This document shows, in pieces, positions 38,812 through 48,068 of a stretch of DNA of 64,000 nucleotides. Position 1 is the stretch's first letter, and the number at the start of each line of letters is the position of its first letter. This DNA is from an uncultured Sulfitobacter sp. (GTDB lineage: Bacteria; Pseudomonadota; Alphaproteobacteria; Rhodobacterales; Rhodobacteraceae): the NCBI RefSeq assembly GCF_947499945.1, contig NZ_CANMQD010000002.1, positions 558,001-622,000 on the forward strand, given 5' to 3'. A model generated the notes under the pieces. The model had not been told where the DNA came from. It saw nothing but the letters and a program-made list of their open reading frames with translations, and did not search any database. The position numbers and the translations under genes are program-made.

Positions 38812-39273
38812 ATGGACCTTCGTACCCGTATCGCAACCGATCTGAAACAGGCGATGAAAGACAAGGCCGCTGAGCGGTTGTCAACTTTGCGTTTGGTGAA
38901 TGCCGCGATCAAAGACAAAGACATTGATGCGCGTGCCGAGGGTAACGAGGACGGTGTCGGTGATGCAGAAGTGCTTGCGATTCTGGGTAAGATGGCAAAG
39001 CAGCGGCTTGAGTCTGCACGCGCCTACGAAGAGGGTGGGCGCCTCGACCTTGCTGAGCGCGAGCGCGCAGAGATTTTGGTGATTGAGGAGTTTCTGCCCC
39101 GTCAGCTTGATGAAGCGGAAACCATAGCAGCAGTTAATGCCGCCGTCGCAGAAACGGGTGCAAACTCGATTCGTGACATGGGTAAAGTTATGGGTGTCCT
39201 AAAAGCCAAATACACAGGCCAGATGGATTTTGGCCGCGTCGGGCCGCAGATCAAAGACCGCCTGTCTAACTAA
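38812..39273 (+). CDS. GatB/YqeY domain protein
   Basis: A 153-residue protein of the YqeY family: LRTRIATDLKQAMKDKAAERLSTLRLVNAAIKDK start, EFLPRQLDEAE centre and the C-terminal MGKVMGVLKAKYTGQMDFG motif. YqeY resembles the tRNA-binding tail of GatB and is often found alone; its role is unresolved (a link to tRNA-dependent amidation is suggested by homology). Preceded by AT-rich promoter sequence shared with divergent carA. Confidence 0.9.
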   Translation: MDLRTRIATDLKQAMKDKAAERLSTLRLVNAAIKDKDIDARAEGNEDGVGDAEVLAILGKMAKQRLESARAYEEGGRLDLAERERAEILVIEEFLPRQLDEAETIAAVNAAVAETGANSIRDMGKVMGVLKAKYTGQMDFGRVGPQIKDRLSN

Positions 39274-39291
39274 ATGATCAAACCGGCTGCT

Positions 39292-39774
39292 CTAGCGGTG
39301 TAAAGCCCGCTTGAGATCGTCGAAGAGTTCGATCCGCTCTTCCTCACTCAGAAACGAACCGATTTCAACTTCGCGTCCTTTGCCGCGGAGGGTCACGTAA
39401 TGCGGGATAGGGCCTTCGTCCTCGTATTTTGTGACTTGGGTCCAATACCGATCGCAATCCCATTGCTGCACATCACCTTTGGGATTGGTTCGCGTCAGCA
39501 TCGCCATAGTTTCGTCCAGCACTAGCACTTCATTTATTTGACGCGCTTTGTAATTGCGCTGCAGTGCCCAATAGATCCCCCAAACTGCAGCCAGAGTGAA
39601 CGGTAAAATTCCCCAGAGGATAGGGGAGCCGAGAAGGGGCAGGGCAGGAATTGTTATCAAAGTGAAGGTCGACAGAACAAATGCGGCCATCCCACGGGCG
39701 GGCAGCGAATTGTGCGGCCACAGACGCATTGTCTGGGGCGTGCTGTGTGGTGGTGAGGTCCATTCGTAGGGCAT
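39292..39774 (-). CDS. DUF2244 membrane protein
   Basis: A 160-residue protein with two membrane helices (about 29-46 and 50-69) and a cytoplasmic C-terminal domain of the DUF2244 type: WxLxRNYxARQxNExLVLDE pattern, Q-Q-W-D-C-D-R-Y-W-T and SFLSEEERIELFDDLKRAL. DUF2244 genes usually lie close to cytochrome c oxidase genes in alphaproteobacteria, as here next to ctaD, so a role in respiratory-chain assembly is possible but unproven. Confidence 0.85.
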   Translation of the reverse strand: MPYEWTSPPHSTPQTMRLWPHNSLPARGMAAFVLSTFTLITIPALPLLGSPILWGILPFTLAAVWGIYWALQRNYKARQINEVLVLDETMAMLTRTNPKGDVQQWDCDRYWTQVTKYEDEGPIPHYVTLRGKGREVEIGSFLSEEERIELFDDLKRALHR

Positions 39775-39915
39775 GATATAGTTTTAGCGTAGCGGTCATT
39801 TGGATCAATGCGACAAAGTTGAAAATTACGTGATTTTCACGCTGTAGCGAGACTGTTGCCTACCATTTTTACCTTTCCGATAAGCCGCGTTTAGGTTTCT
39901 TGGTTGACCATAAAG

Positions 39916-39942
39916 AAGGGCCCCAACCGCCGCTGGAGCCCT
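39916..39942 (-). terminator. Terminator of ctaD (- strand)
   Basis: On the - strand AGGGCTCC / GGGGCCCT (one G-T pair) with loop AGCGGCGGTT, followed by TCTTTATGG. Located 26 bases beyond the ctaD stop. Confidence 0.75.
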
Positions 39943-39968
39943 CATGTTCGTGGTGCCGGTTCAGCCGA

Positions 39969-41642
39969 TTAGTGGCTGTGGGACTTATCCCAATCCGACT
40001 GCTTTGGCAGCTGCTCGAACGTGTGCTCGGGCGGCGGGGAGGGCAGTGTCCATTCCAAAGTATCCGCAAACTCGTTCCACGGGTTGTTGGCTGTGACGCG
40101 CGCACCGCGTGTCAATGTCCATGCCATCACACCGAAGAAGAAGATGAACGACCCGAAGGAGAGGAATGCGCCCATGCTTGACCACCAGTTCCAGTATGCA
40201 AATGCATCGGGATAGTCGATGTAGCGACGTGGCATACCCTGACGACCCAAGAAGTGCTGTGGGAAAAAGGTCAGATTTGCGCCGATAAACATTGCCCAGA
40301 AGTGCACCTTACCAGCCCACTCAGGATACATGCGGCCCGTCATCTTGGGCAGGTAAAAGTAGATACCTGCAAAGATTGTGAAGACTGCGCCGAGCGACAT
40401 CACGTAGTGGAAGTGTGCAACGACATAGTACGTGTCGTGGTAGTAGCGGTCCACAGCAGCCTGCGAGAGTACGATACCTGTAACGCCACCAACGGTGAAG
40501 AGGAACAGGAAGCCAAAGGCCCAGAGCATGGGTGTCTCGAAAGAAACAGAGCCGCCCCACATAGTCGCAATCCACGAGAAAACTTTGACGCCCGTCGGAA
40601 CCGCAATGACCATCGTCGCAAGCATGAAGTAGGCTTGCTGGTTCAGCGACATACCAACTGTGTACATATGGTGTGCCCATACAACAAAGCCGAGTGCACC
40701 AATCGCGATAATCGCCCAAACCATTGGCAGATATCCAAACACGGGCTTGCGCGCGAAGGTCGCAATCACGTGGGAGATGATGCCAAAGCCTGGAAGAATG
40801 ATGATGTACACTTCAGGGTGTCCGAAGAACCACAGAATGTGCTGGTACAGAACCGGATCACCACCGCCTGCGGGGTCAAAGAAAGCGAAGCCAAAGTTAC
40901 GGTCCATCAAGAGCATCGTGATCGCACCCGCCAGAACAGGCAGGGAGAGCAGAATGAGCCATGATGTCACAAAGATTGACCAAGCAAACAGAGGCACCTT
41001 GAACAATGTCATACCAGGGGCGCGCATATTCAAGAAGGTTGTGATCATGTTGATCGCGCCAAGGATAGATGAAGCACCCGAGACGTGGACCGCGAAAATC
41101 GCGAAGTCCATCGACATGCCGCCCTCTTTCACCGAAAGCGGTGGATACAGGACCCAGCCCACACCAGAACCCGCCTGACCGTTACCGCCCGGAAGCAGGA
41201 CAGAACAGATTGCAAGCGACGTACCAGCGACATAGAGCCAGAAAGACAGGTTGTTCATCCGCGGGAACGCCATGTCAGGCGCACCGATTTGCAGCGGCAT
41301 GAAATAGTTGCCGAAACCGCCAAAGAGGGCAGGAATAACAACAAAGAACATCATAAGAATGCCGTGACCTGTAATCAGCACATTCCAAAGGTGCCCGTTG
41401 GGCGTACAGGTCGTGGAGGAATCAGCGATGAATCGCGCACCTTCCATACACATGTATTGAACGCCGGGGTTCATCAGCTCGAGACGCATATATATCGTAA
41501 ATGCGACAGAGATGAATCCGACAAAAGCGGAGACGATCAGGTACAGAATACCGATGTCTTTGTGGTTCGTGGACATAAACCAGCGCGTGAAAAACCCGCG
41601 TTCGTCTTCATGGTCGTGCCCGTTAATGGCTGCGTCTGCCAT
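39969..41642 (-). CDS. ctaD: Cytochrome c oxidase subunit I (aa3 type)
   Basis: Catalytic subunit with haem a and the haem a3-CuB centre; twelve membrane helices in 557 residues. Visible ligand motifs: [22 protein letters not shown] (haem a His), [17 protein letters not shown] (CuB His cross-linked to Tyr), [10 protein letters not shown] (CuB His pair) and [17 protein letters not shown] (haem a3 and haem a His). The K-channel Lys and the D-channel region NHKDIGILY are also visible. The ATG at 41642 follows AGGAGG; a longer frame exists but is AT-rich and lacks signals. Single gene with its own terminator. Confidence 0.97.
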   Translation of the reverse strand: MADAAINGHDHEDERGFFTRWFMSTNHKDIGILYLIVSAFVGFISVAFTIYMRLELMNPGVQYMCMEGARFIADSSTTCTPNGHLWNVLITGHGILMMFFVVIPALFGGFGNYFMPLQIGAPDMAFPRMNNLSFWLYVAGTSLAICSVLLPGGNGQAGSGVGWVLYPPLSVKEGGMSMDFAIFAVHVSGASSILGAINMITTFLNMRAPGMTLFKVPLFAWSIFVTSWLILLSLPVLAGAITMLLMDRNFGFAFFDPAGGGDPVLYQHILWFFGHPEVYIIILPGFGIISHVIATFARKPVFGYLPMVWAIIAIGALGFVVWAHHMYTVGMSLNQQAYFMLATMVIAVPTGVKVFSWIATMWGGSVSFETPMLWAFGFLFLFTVGGVTGIVLSQAAVDRYYHDTYYVVAHFHYVMSLGAVFTIFAGIYFYLPKMTGRMYPEWAGKVHFWAMFIGANLTFFPQHFLGRQGMPRRYIDYPDAFAYWNWWSSMGAFLSFGSFIFFFGVMAWTLTRGARVTANNPWNEFADTLEWTLPSPPPEHTFEQLPKQSDWDKSHSH

Positions 41643-41937
41643 GCGGTGCCTCCTAATATTGATAATTGAATGCAGATACGCCTGTTGGCAAAACGCACTG
41701 CGGACTTCTGCTTGTTCTAAAAGCAACGAAGGCACAGGGCAATGGGCACGATGGTCGCAGTACCAAGTATTTTTCATGGAAAGGATCAATTCAGACCACA
41801 GAACAGTGCTATTGAGGGTCTTGGATCAAAATGGATTAAATTCGACCTACAAAGCGGCGCGGAAATTGACGAAATTAATACACTGGTAAACCTCTTTGGC
41901 AATGATGCGGTGTAGCCAAACCAAGAGGGGACGACCC
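41643..41937. other. Divergent intergenic region between ctaD and the histidine kinase
   Basis: 295 bases without a gene. It should hold the ctaD promoter on one side and the kinase promoter on the other. TTAA at 41875-41878 followed by 7 bases and GTAA (41886-41889) is a near-match to the CtrA motif, 48 bases before the kinase start. Nothing else stands out. Confidence 0.5.
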
Positions 41938-43233
41938 GTGACGCACCCTGTGCCGACGCCCGATACGACCATGCCTGAAGGCATTTCAGCAGGGCCAAGT
42001 GGTTCTGGTGATGCTGGTGATGTTTTGCGGACACCCACGGTGGATCGTGTAGTGAGCCTGATGCCAGGTTTTGTATATGTGTTTAACCATACAACATACT
42101 CTAACGATTACACCAACCGTTCTGTCGGAGAGCAGCTAGGCTATTCTTCCGAGGAAATCCGTGACTTTGGCGCCCAGATGATGATGCACATTGTGCATCC
42201 CGATGATCATCCAAAAATGTCCGAACATTTGGCTCGAATCGCCCAGCTTGACGGAGATGATTCGATCAGTTTTGAATATCGAGTTTTTCGCAAGGATGGT
42301 CGACAGCGCTGGCTACGCTCTGTTGATGCTGTTTTCGACCGCGCGCCAGATGGTAGTGTCTTGCGACATATTGGATGCGCCAGCGATGTTACCATCGAAA
42401 AGGAGGCAGAACTTCGCCTCGAGCAAATGAACGCCGAGTTGGAAGCTAAGGTAAGTGAACGGACAAGGGACCTTGCCAAGCTTAACGGAGAGCTTGAGAG
42501 CCGCATCGCGGAACGCACCTATGAGTTGCAAGACGCTGTAGATGAGCTGGAGCAGCTAACATATATCGCAACCCACGATCTAAAAGTTCCTGTGAACAAC
42601 CTTTGTCGTCTCGGCCTGATGCTTGGCGACAATGCGCATTTGCTTGCGCCAGATCAAGCGGAGCAGGTGGGCTGGATCAATGATTGCGCGACACAGTTGA
42701 GTGCAAAAATTCAGGGGTTGGTGCTTGTGGCTCAGATACGTCTCAGCAGTGTACTGCCGAGCGAACTGCTTAATCTGCGTGGGGCAGTGATGGATGCGGT
42801 TGGCAGGTTTGAAGCGACGATGGGGCAGGGGGCACGGCCCGTCACAATTAAAGTCGCTGACGATATCTTTGTGGATTTTGCGCGGTTTGAGTTAGACAGC
42901 ATCCTCTCGGCGATAATGGATAATGCAATAAAATATGCTGACCCCTCGCGTGCCTTAGAGGTGACGTTTCGTGCTGATCTTCTTGAGGGTAAGGTGACGC
43001 TCTTGGTTGAGGATAACGGCACCGGACTCGATGGGGAGCGTGATAGGGACAAGGTATTCGGCTTGTTTCAAAGGGCGCATAAGGAACCTGCTGGCAGCGG
43101 TATCTCCTTATACTGTGCGCGGCGCATGTTGCTGAGACGCGGGGGCGACATCTCGGTGGAGGGCCATCGCGGAAAACATGCAGTGTTCAATTTACAATTT
43201 CCAAAACGAGGGGAGACTTCCGGTGATGGGTGA
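41938..43233 (+). CDS. Cytoplasmic PAS sensor histidine kinase
   Basis: A 431-residue kinase without membrane segments. A PAS_3-type domain (residues about 60-155, YVFNHTTYSNDY and IVHPDDHPKM, YRVFRKDGRQRWLRS) is followed by a long coiled coil (about 160-215), an HisKA domain with the phosphorylated His in YIATHDLKVPVNNL and an HATPase_c domain with MDNAIKYA (N box) and VEDNGTGLDGERD (G1 box). The start is a GTG at 41938 behind AAGAGGGGA; ATG 41896 has no ribosome-binding site. It overlaps the response regulator gene by 8 bases. The input signal is unknown. Confidence 0.87.
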   Translation: MTHPVPTPDTTMPEGISAGPSGSGDAGDVLRTPTVDRVVSLMPGFVYVFNHTTYSNDYTNRSVGEQLGYSSEEIRDFGAQMMMHIVHPDDHPKMSEHLARIAQLDGDDSISFEYRVFRKDGRQRWLRSVDAVFDRAPDGSVLRHIGCASDVTIEKEAELRLEQMNAELEAKVSERTRDLAKLNGELESRIAERTYELQDAVDELEQLTYIATHDLKVPVNNLCRLGLMLGDNAHLLAPDQAEQVGWINDCATQLSAKIQGLVLVAQIRLSSVLPSELLNLRGAVMDAVGRFEATMGQGARPVTIKVADDIFVDFARFELDSILSAIMDNAIKYADPSRALEVTFRADLLEGKVTLLVEDNGTGLDGERDRDKVFGLFQRAHKEPAGSGISLYCARRMLLRRGGDISVEGHRGKHAVFNLQFPKRGETSGDG

Positions 43234-43669
43234 TATGATCAAGCCTGTAAACAGGATTTTGTTGGTCGATGATGATGCGGTCACAAATATGATGCACAGC
43301 CGCGTCATTGAACGGTCGGGGCGTGCAAAGCGCATCGATGTCGCCACAGACGGGCAAGAGGCACTCGATATAATACGAGCAGATCTCTTGGCGGGGAGCC
43401 CACTGCCCGAGCTTATCTTTCTCGACATTAACATGCCTGGCATGGGCGGATTTGAGTTTCTTGAGCATTATGCAAACTTGCAAATCAATCCGGATGCGCA
43501 GCTAATTATTGTTATGCTCTCGACGTCATTGCTGGAGGCGGATCATGCCCGCGCGGAGGCGGACCCCAATGTGCATAGTTTTTGCGACAAGCCGCTGCGC
43601 GTAGAAAAATTGCTCGAACTGGTTGAGGAGTTTCAAATCCGAATGCAAATGAAACGGCCAGCCGCCTAA
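43226..43669 (+). CDS. Single-domain response regulator (Rcp1-like)
   Basis: A 147-residue CheY-like receiver without output domain: acidic pocket in ILLVDDDAVTNMM, phosphorylated Asp in LIFLDINMPGMGG, Ser/Thr in VMLSTSLLE and Lys in SFCDKPLR. The insertion A-D-L-L-A-G-S-P-L-P-E before the phosphorylation site is typical of Rcp1-type partners of PAS/phytochrome-like kinases. Its start overlaps the kinase stop, so the two are a coupled pair, with the signal passed on by protein-protein contact or a further phosphorelay. Confidence 0.88.
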   Translation: MGDMIKPVNRILLVDDDAVTNMMHSRVIERSGRAKRIDVATDGQEALDIIRADLLAGSPLPELIFLDINMPGMGGFEFLEHYANLQINPDAQLIIVMLSTSLLEADHARAEADPNVHSFCDKPLRVEKLLELVEEFQIRMQMKRPAA

Positions 43670-43676
43670 GTGGGTT

Positions 43677-44378
43677 CTAAGGCGAAGTGGGCGCTTCGCC
43701 GAAAATATCTGCGAAACTGGTACGTAGCGCGACGTCGACATCAGCCATAGTAACGGGCAAACCCAGGTCAACAAGACTGGTCACGCCGTGTTCAGAAATT
43801 CCGCAAGGTACAATGCCATCAAAATGGGTCAAGTTCGGCTCAACATTGATGGAGATGCCATGGAAACTTACCCATTTTCGCAGGCGAATTCCGATGGCCG
43901 CTATTTTGTCTTCCGCTGGCTGACCTTGAATGTTTTGCGGTTTATCAGGCCGCGTGACCCAAACACCGACACGGCCTTCCCTGATCTCGCCTGTGATGTT
44001 GAACTGATCAAGTGTAGCGATAACCCAAGCTTCGAGATCCAGCACGAATTTACGCACATCACGGCCTCGCGCACCGACATCCAGCATAACATAGGCCACG
44101 CGCTGCCCTGGCCCGTGATAGGTGTACTGTCCGCCGCGTTTTGTCTGAAAAACGTCGAAGCGGTTTGGATCGGTTAGATCGGCATCTTTTGCAGAAGTTC
44201 CTGCAGAATAGAGCGGCGGATGCTCGACCAACCAGACACACTCTGGCGCACTCCCATCCAAGATGGCTGCAACGCGAGCCTCCATCCATGCCTCGGCATC
44301 GCGAAAGTCGGTCAGGCCGGTCGATGTGATCCACTCAATCACGTGATTGCTCGCCCCTGCTGCACAACGATTATGCAC
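43677..44378 (-). CDS. lipB: Octanoyl-[ACP]:protein N-octanoyltransferase LipB
   Basis: Transfers octanoyl from ACP to the lipoyl domains of oxo-acid dehydrogenases. The 233-residue protein carries [17 protein letters not shown], the [19 protein letters not shown] block with the catalytic-region His, [17 protein letters not shown] with the catalytic Lys and [18 protein letters not shown] with the acyl-accepting Cys. Convergent with the response regulator, 7 bases apart; one base downstream of the DsbA-like gene, so those two are co-transcribed. Confidence 0.94.
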   Translation of the reverse strand: MHNRCAAGASNHVIEWITSTGLTDFRDAEAWMEARVAAILDGSAPECVWLVEHPPLYSAGTSAKDADLTDPNRFDVFQTKRGGQYTYHGPGQRVAYVMLDVGARGRDVRKFVLDLEAWVIATLDQFNITGEIREGRVGVWVTRPDKPQNIQGQPAEDKIAAIGIRLRKWVSFHGISINVEPNLTHFDGIVPCGISEHGVTSLVDLGLPVTMADVDVALRTSFADIFGEAPTSP

Positions 44379-44379
44379 A

Positions 44380-45057
44380 TCAGCTTGTCGTTTCTTCGCT
44401 GCGTTCAGCCAGAACTTTGGTCAACATCTGCGCATAGGTCTCAGCACCCTGTGCGCCAGTTAGAAGGTACTTGCCCTCAAAAACCATTGCTGGAACACCT
44501 GATATCCCACGTTCTGTCCAGAATTGTTGCCGTGCACGTGTGTCTTTAGCGCGGCTTTCAGAGGTCAAAACCTCAAGTGCTTCGGTCCGGTCCAACCCTA
44601 TTTGTGCCGCAATATCTACAAGAATTTCATGCCGTGATACATCCAGCCCTTTTGTAAAATGTGCATCGAAGAGGGCCATCTTTAAAGGATGTTGCAAGTT
44701 AAAGGATTGTGCCCAGTCCAAAAGCTGGTGTGCAGCAAACGTATTAACGATTCTGCTATCGGCATCGAACACGAAATCGATACCCAAATCCGCCCCGATC
44801 TGTCTAAGCTGAGCACGGTTTTGTGCGCTCTGCTCTGGGCTGGCGCCATATTTCTCAGCGATATGCTCAGTCAGATTTTGACCCTCTGGCGGCATTGCTG
44901 GATTGAGCTCGAAAGGATGCCAGCGAATAAACGCCCCCGTGCCGTTTGTGCCAAGCGCCTGTTCTAACTGGCGGAAGCCGACAATACACCACGGACACAT
45001 AACGTCAGAGATGATGTCAATTTGAATAGGCTTGGGTTGGTTTTCATTTTGAGACAT
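44380..45057 (-). CDS. DsbA-family oxidoreductase (FrnE-like)
   Basis: A 225-residue cytoplasmic thioredoxin-fold protein of the DSBA/FrnE branch: [23 protein letters not shown] with a CPWC active site, a helical insert, and the cis-Pro motif in [20 protein letters not shown]. FrnE-like proteins act as disulfide isomerases/oxidoreductases, some in oxidative stress. There is no signal peptide. It ends 1 base before lipB. Confidence 0.88.
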   Translation of the reverse strand: MSQNENQPKPIQIDIISDVMCPWCIVGFRQLEQALGTNGTGAFIRWHPFELNPAMPPEGQNLTEHIAEKYGASPEQSAQNRAQLRQIGADLGIDFVFDADSRIVNTFAAHQLLDWAQSFNLQHPLKMALFDAHFTKGLDVSRHEILVDIAAQIGLDRTEALEVLTSESRAKDTRARQQFWTERGISGVPAMVFEGKYLLTGAQGAETYAQMLTKVLAERSEETTS

Positions 45058-45248
45058 GAGGCTTCCTTAGCTCTGGCGCGGGCTATGATCATCGGGAGTA
45101 TGACAGATGGTGACAAGGAAAAACACATGCTTTGCCCGTCTGCTCCTACGTCAATGGTCAAAACTCTTTGTGGAGGTGGCATTTGTTCTAAATTGGCTCT
45201 TGAGGTATGCCGCAACCCGCGCTATTGCGTCTCCACCATCCATGGCGT

Positions 45249-45334
45249 GCGGTCGTGGCGGAATGGTAGACGCGCAGCGTTGAGGTCGCTGTGGGGTAAC
45301 ACCCGTGAGAGTTCGAGTCTCTCCGACCGCACCA
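45249..45334 (+). tRNA. tRNA-Leu (anticodon GAG)
   Basis: A complete cloverleaf with acceptor GCGGTCG / CGACCGC, D-arm GGCGGAATGGTAGACGC, anticodon stem CAGCG / CGCTG around TTGAGGT (anticodon GAG), a long variable arm (GTGGGGTAACACCCGT region) and T-arm GAGAGTTCGAGTCTCTC. The CCA end is encoded. Decodes CUC/CUU. Everything to its left is compact core genome and everything to its right is mosaic, so its 3' end is a likely integration site of the island. Confidence 0.97.
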
Positions 45335-45737
45335 ATTTATCTTATAATACCATTATAAATCAGTGCATTATTTTATTTAGTGGTACACTGGCCCCCTCTT
45401 TAGCCCCCTCAACATGTGATGCGTAAAAACTTGCACTGACGTTGTACCGCGAAGTATTTTTCTGCGCCATTTGCCGTGACGGCGGGTAATGTCAGGGCAG
45501 GGCGGTCTATTGTGTCCTATGCTGTGCGGCCTCCTTTTCAACTCGAACAAGCTCAAGCAAACGATCTGGACACCGCATAACATGGCGAGACACACAGCCC
45601 CGAGCAAACAGCGCGTCGATGATGCTTACCCCGTCAGGATCAAAGTACGGATCCCGCCAACAGGTCTGGGGTATCTCTCAAATGAAACTGTCGCGTGGCT
45701 CAAAGAGAACCTTTCCGGTGTCTGACGTCAGCGCCTA
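45335..45737. other. Island left border without clear genes
   Basis: About 400 bases from the tRNA to the first insertion sequence. The part 45,385-45,420 has two C-rich repeats (GGCCCCCTC, AGCCCCCTC) as often seen between a tRNA attachment site and a tyrosine integrase gene, but no integrase frame remains. A 47-codon frame starting at 45582 is listed separately. Otherwise nothing recognised. Confidence 0.5.
45582..45725 (+). CDS. Possible small basic protein at the island border
   Basis: A 47-residue frame (K-Q-R-V-D-D-A-Y-P-V-R-I-K-V-R-I-P-P-T-G-L-G core). The Y-P-V-R-I-K-V-x-I-P-P-x-G-L-G pattern looks protein-like and resembles short proteins of mobile regions, but I cannot name a family. 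It ends 12 bases before the left end of the IS3 element and may be the stump of a longer gene cut by it. No convincing ribosome-binding site. Low confidence. Confidence 0.35.
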   Translation: MARHTAPSKQRVDDAYPVRIKVRIPPTGLGYLSNETVAWLKENLSGV

Positions 45738-45804
45738 TGGGTCCAAATAGCGGTATTTGATAAGAGAGGGTTCTTGGCTCATCGTAACCACTGAGGAGTG
45801 GAAG

Positions 45805-46179
45805 ATGAGACAGACAACTGGAACACGCAAAAGTCCTGGCGAGAAGATCGTCAAAGATATCAAACGAGCGACCCGCAAACATTATTCGTCTGATTAGAAG
45901 ATCAGGATCGTCTTGGACGGCCTGCGTGGCGAAGACAGCATTGCTGAGCTGTGTCGTCATGACGGGATCTCTCAGGAGATCTATTACAAATGGTCCAAGG
46001 ACTTCATGGAAGCTGGCAAGCGGCGTCTGGCGGGAGATACGGCGCGTGCTGCAAACACAGACGAGGTCAAAGATTTGCGCCGAGAAGCCCGTGATTTGAA
46101 GGAAGTGGTGGCCGAACAAACGCTGGAACTCCGCCTGCTTAAAAAAAGCATGTTCGACGGTGGGGGCGACCACGAATGA
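45805..46179 (+). pseudogene. IS3 transposase orfA with a nonsense codon
   Basis: The frame runs from the ATG at 45805 (after GAGGAG at 45791) as a helix-turn-helix protein of about 124 codons, but codon 32 is TAG (45898-45900, '...HYSSD-stop-KIRIVLDGL') where relatives have Glu. Downstream the HTH and leucine-zipper parts (EDSIAELCRHDGISQEIYYKWSK, then L-K-E-V-V-A-E-Q-T-L-E-L-R-L-L-K-K-S-M) are intact. Its TGA overlaps the orfB ATG by the ATGA arrangement. Confidence 0.82.
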
Positions 46180-47014
46180 GGTATCCTGCATCGGAGAAGT
46201 TGGAGATCATTCGGTTGGTTGAAGAAGGCCACCTGTCTGCACGTCAAACACTGGCCAAGCTCGGCATCCCCCGCACCACGTTTTATCGGTGGTACGACCG
46301 GTATCTGCAGCGAGGCGAAGCTGGGCTGCAGGATCAATCTCCCAAGCCAAAGCATGTCTGGAACCGCATTCCGGATGAGGTGCGGCGCAAAGTAATCAAG
46401 CTGGCTTTGATGGAGACGGACTTCACTTATCTCAAGGTTTTGGGCTGGAGCTGGTTTTATCTCAGTACGATCTTGGACGATTACAGCCAGTACATCATCT
46501 CCACTGCCCGACAGGGTATTGCGCAGCAATGTCCCGAGAGGGATGGAAGCTCTGTACGAACATGCGGGCGGAGGATGTCACCGACACACTGGAACTGGCG
46601 CTGCAGGCTTCAGGCTGTGATCAGGTCCACGTCGTACATAAGCCTCGACTGCTCAGCGACAACGGCTCCAGCTACGTCTCTGGTGATCTCGCTAAATGGT
46701 TACAAGACAAGGGAATGAAGCATTCTCGCGGAGCGCCGTATCATCCCCAAACACAAGGCAAGATCGAGTGTTGGCACCAAACCTTGAAGAACCGCATCCT
46801 GCTGGAAAATTACTTTCTACCCGGTGATCTCGAAGCCCAAATTGAAGCCTTTGTCGATCACTACAACCACCAAAGATATCATGAGAGCTTGAACAACGTC
46901 ACGCCGCCGGACCTCTACTTCGGACGTGACAAAGCCATCCTGAAACAACGGGAAAGGATCAAAAGAAAGACGCTCGAAACGCAACGCTTGCATCACAGAC
47001 AATGCGCCGCATGA
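46176..47014 (+). pseudogene. IS3 transposase orfB with internal deletion and frameshift
   Basis: Starts as a normal OrfB (LEIIRLVEEGHLSARQTLAKLGIPRTTFYRWYDRY). After KVIKLALME it jumps straight to TDFTYLKVLGWSWFYLS, so roughly 75 residues between the N-terminal domain and the first catalytic Asp are missing. Near 46,510-46,535 the frame shifts by one and the rest of the DDE domain continues in the other frame (LCTNMRAEDVTDTLELAL ... LLSDNGSSYV ... KIECWHQTLKNRILLENYF). The element cannot transpose by itself. Confidence 0.85.
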
Positions 47015-47216
47015 TGAAACAAACCAGATGAGCCGGACACTCTCCTATTTTAAGCTGCCATTGGTTCCAAAAACCCTGACGACGAACACCCCTAGATGCC
47101 GCTTTATAGGTCTCCCAAACAATCATCAAACTTTGAAATCTGGCTAAGAAGTTTTGCAATAATTTGTTCAGCAACGGACTTTCGCTCTAAAATGCAGGGT
47201 GGCTTCCCCAGCGCTT

Positions 47217-47830
47217 AGACGACTGTATCATTCAAGGGAGGTTTGCCAGAGAACTGATAGCTTTCTATCATCTGCCTAAATGCCTCGACATCAAAGCCTT
47301 CTTCAGAGCAAATCAACGCAACAGACTTTGAGCGCTCTTCATTCCAAAACTGAGTGAAGGCATCCTCAACACTTTCCCCTGATGATCTGGTGGTCATGTT
47401 CTGTTCGATGAACTGTTCAATCAGAACGCGCTTGCTGCAAAGTTGCCGCTCGGAACCAATCAAATCGAGAACGACTTTTTTCTTGTGCGCACCTTCTTCA
47501 CGTACATTGGGATCAAGGCTGTCAGCATCATCAGCGATTTGTGCTTACAGCCTGAGAATATATGCGACATTGATTTCGTCACGCTGGATCAGTTCCAGTT
47601 CAAAATCAATTTCAATCAATGATTGATACTTTCTCAGCGGCTTCTGGTGCCTTAATCTTGTCGTTGACATCGAGGAGCTTTCCTCTAAATTTTTCAAACC
47701 TTTGAGGGTCCAAAGTGATATCGTCCACATCATATTTCACGAAACTCGGCAGAACATTCCGAATGCGCATGATATTACGAAACGCCTGAACAAATTTCAG
47801 TCGATCCTCTTCAAACATAAGCTTGTCCAC
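47217..47830 (-). pseudogene. C-terminal remnant of a type I restriction enzyme HsdR subunit
   Basis: Three pieces of one protein on the - strand: residues L-K-F-V-Q-A-F-R-N-I-M-R-I-R-N-V-L-P-S-F (47830 inward), a frameshift near 47,615, then EIDFELELIQRDEINVAYILRL, an in-frame TAA at about 47,547-47,549, and finally VREEGAHKKKVVLDLIGSERQL ... VEDAFTQFWNEERSKSVALICSEEGFDVEAFRQMI ... FSGKPPLNDTVV to the stop. This order matches the helical C-terminal end of HsdR translocase/endonuclease subunits. The nuclease and helicase domains are missing. No hsdM/hsdS is seen nearby. Confidence 0.72.
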
Positions 47831-47842
47831 GCTTGCGGGGGT

Positions 47843-47973
47843 ATGGCAGAAGCAAACAATACCAGCAGTGAACTCTGCACTAAATGCCGTATTTTGAGCC
47901 TTGATGGTGGCGCGGCCAAGGGCTTTTATACTCTAAGCGTTTTACGTGAACTCGGAGGTCTGTTGAGCATGTT
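47843..47973 (+). pseudogene. N-terminal stump of a patatin-like phospholipase
   Basis: ATG at 47843, then about 42 codons ending in CRILSLDGGAAKGFYTLSVLREL. The I-L-S-L-D-G-G-x-A-K-G-F-Y-T-L-x-V-L-x-E-L block is the oxyanion-hole motif at the start of patatin-like phospholipases, including the CapV-type effectors of CBASS defence. The frame runs into unrelated sequence at about 47,973, before the GxSxG nucleophile motif could appear. It stands head to head with the HsdR remnant, 12 bases away. Confidence 0.65.
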
Positions 47974-48004
47974 TACGCCACCTTTTCATTGCCACTCATC
48001 ATCC

Positions 48005-48019
48005 TTAACGCAGTGTTAA
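48005..48019. promoter_or_regulatory. CtrA-type site before small gene B1
   Basis: TTAA-CGCAGTG-TTAA, followed by C; 49 bases before the GTG start of B1. Matches TTAAC-N5-GTTAAC, the extended CtrA site of Rhodobacterales. Confidence 0.7.
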
Positions 48020-48068
48020 CCCTTATTGCGCGAATTTTACCACACATCATTTGGGGGCGGAGAATACA

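Larger units (their letters stand above)
45738..47069 (+). mobile_element. Decayed IS3-family insertion sequence
   Basis: Imperfect terminal inverted repeats: left GGGTCCAAATAGCGGTATTT, right (reverse strand) beginning TTGGAACCAATGGCAGC; the two align over about 30 bases with gaps. Between them lie orfA and orfB of an IS3-type transposase, both broken (see the two pseudogene entries). No clear target-site duplication. Confidence 0.8.

Noticed and set aside
45335..45500. Search for a tyrosine integrase next to tRNA-Leu
   Set aside because: C-rich repeats like those before integrase genes are present, but no frame with the R-H-R-Y motifs was found.
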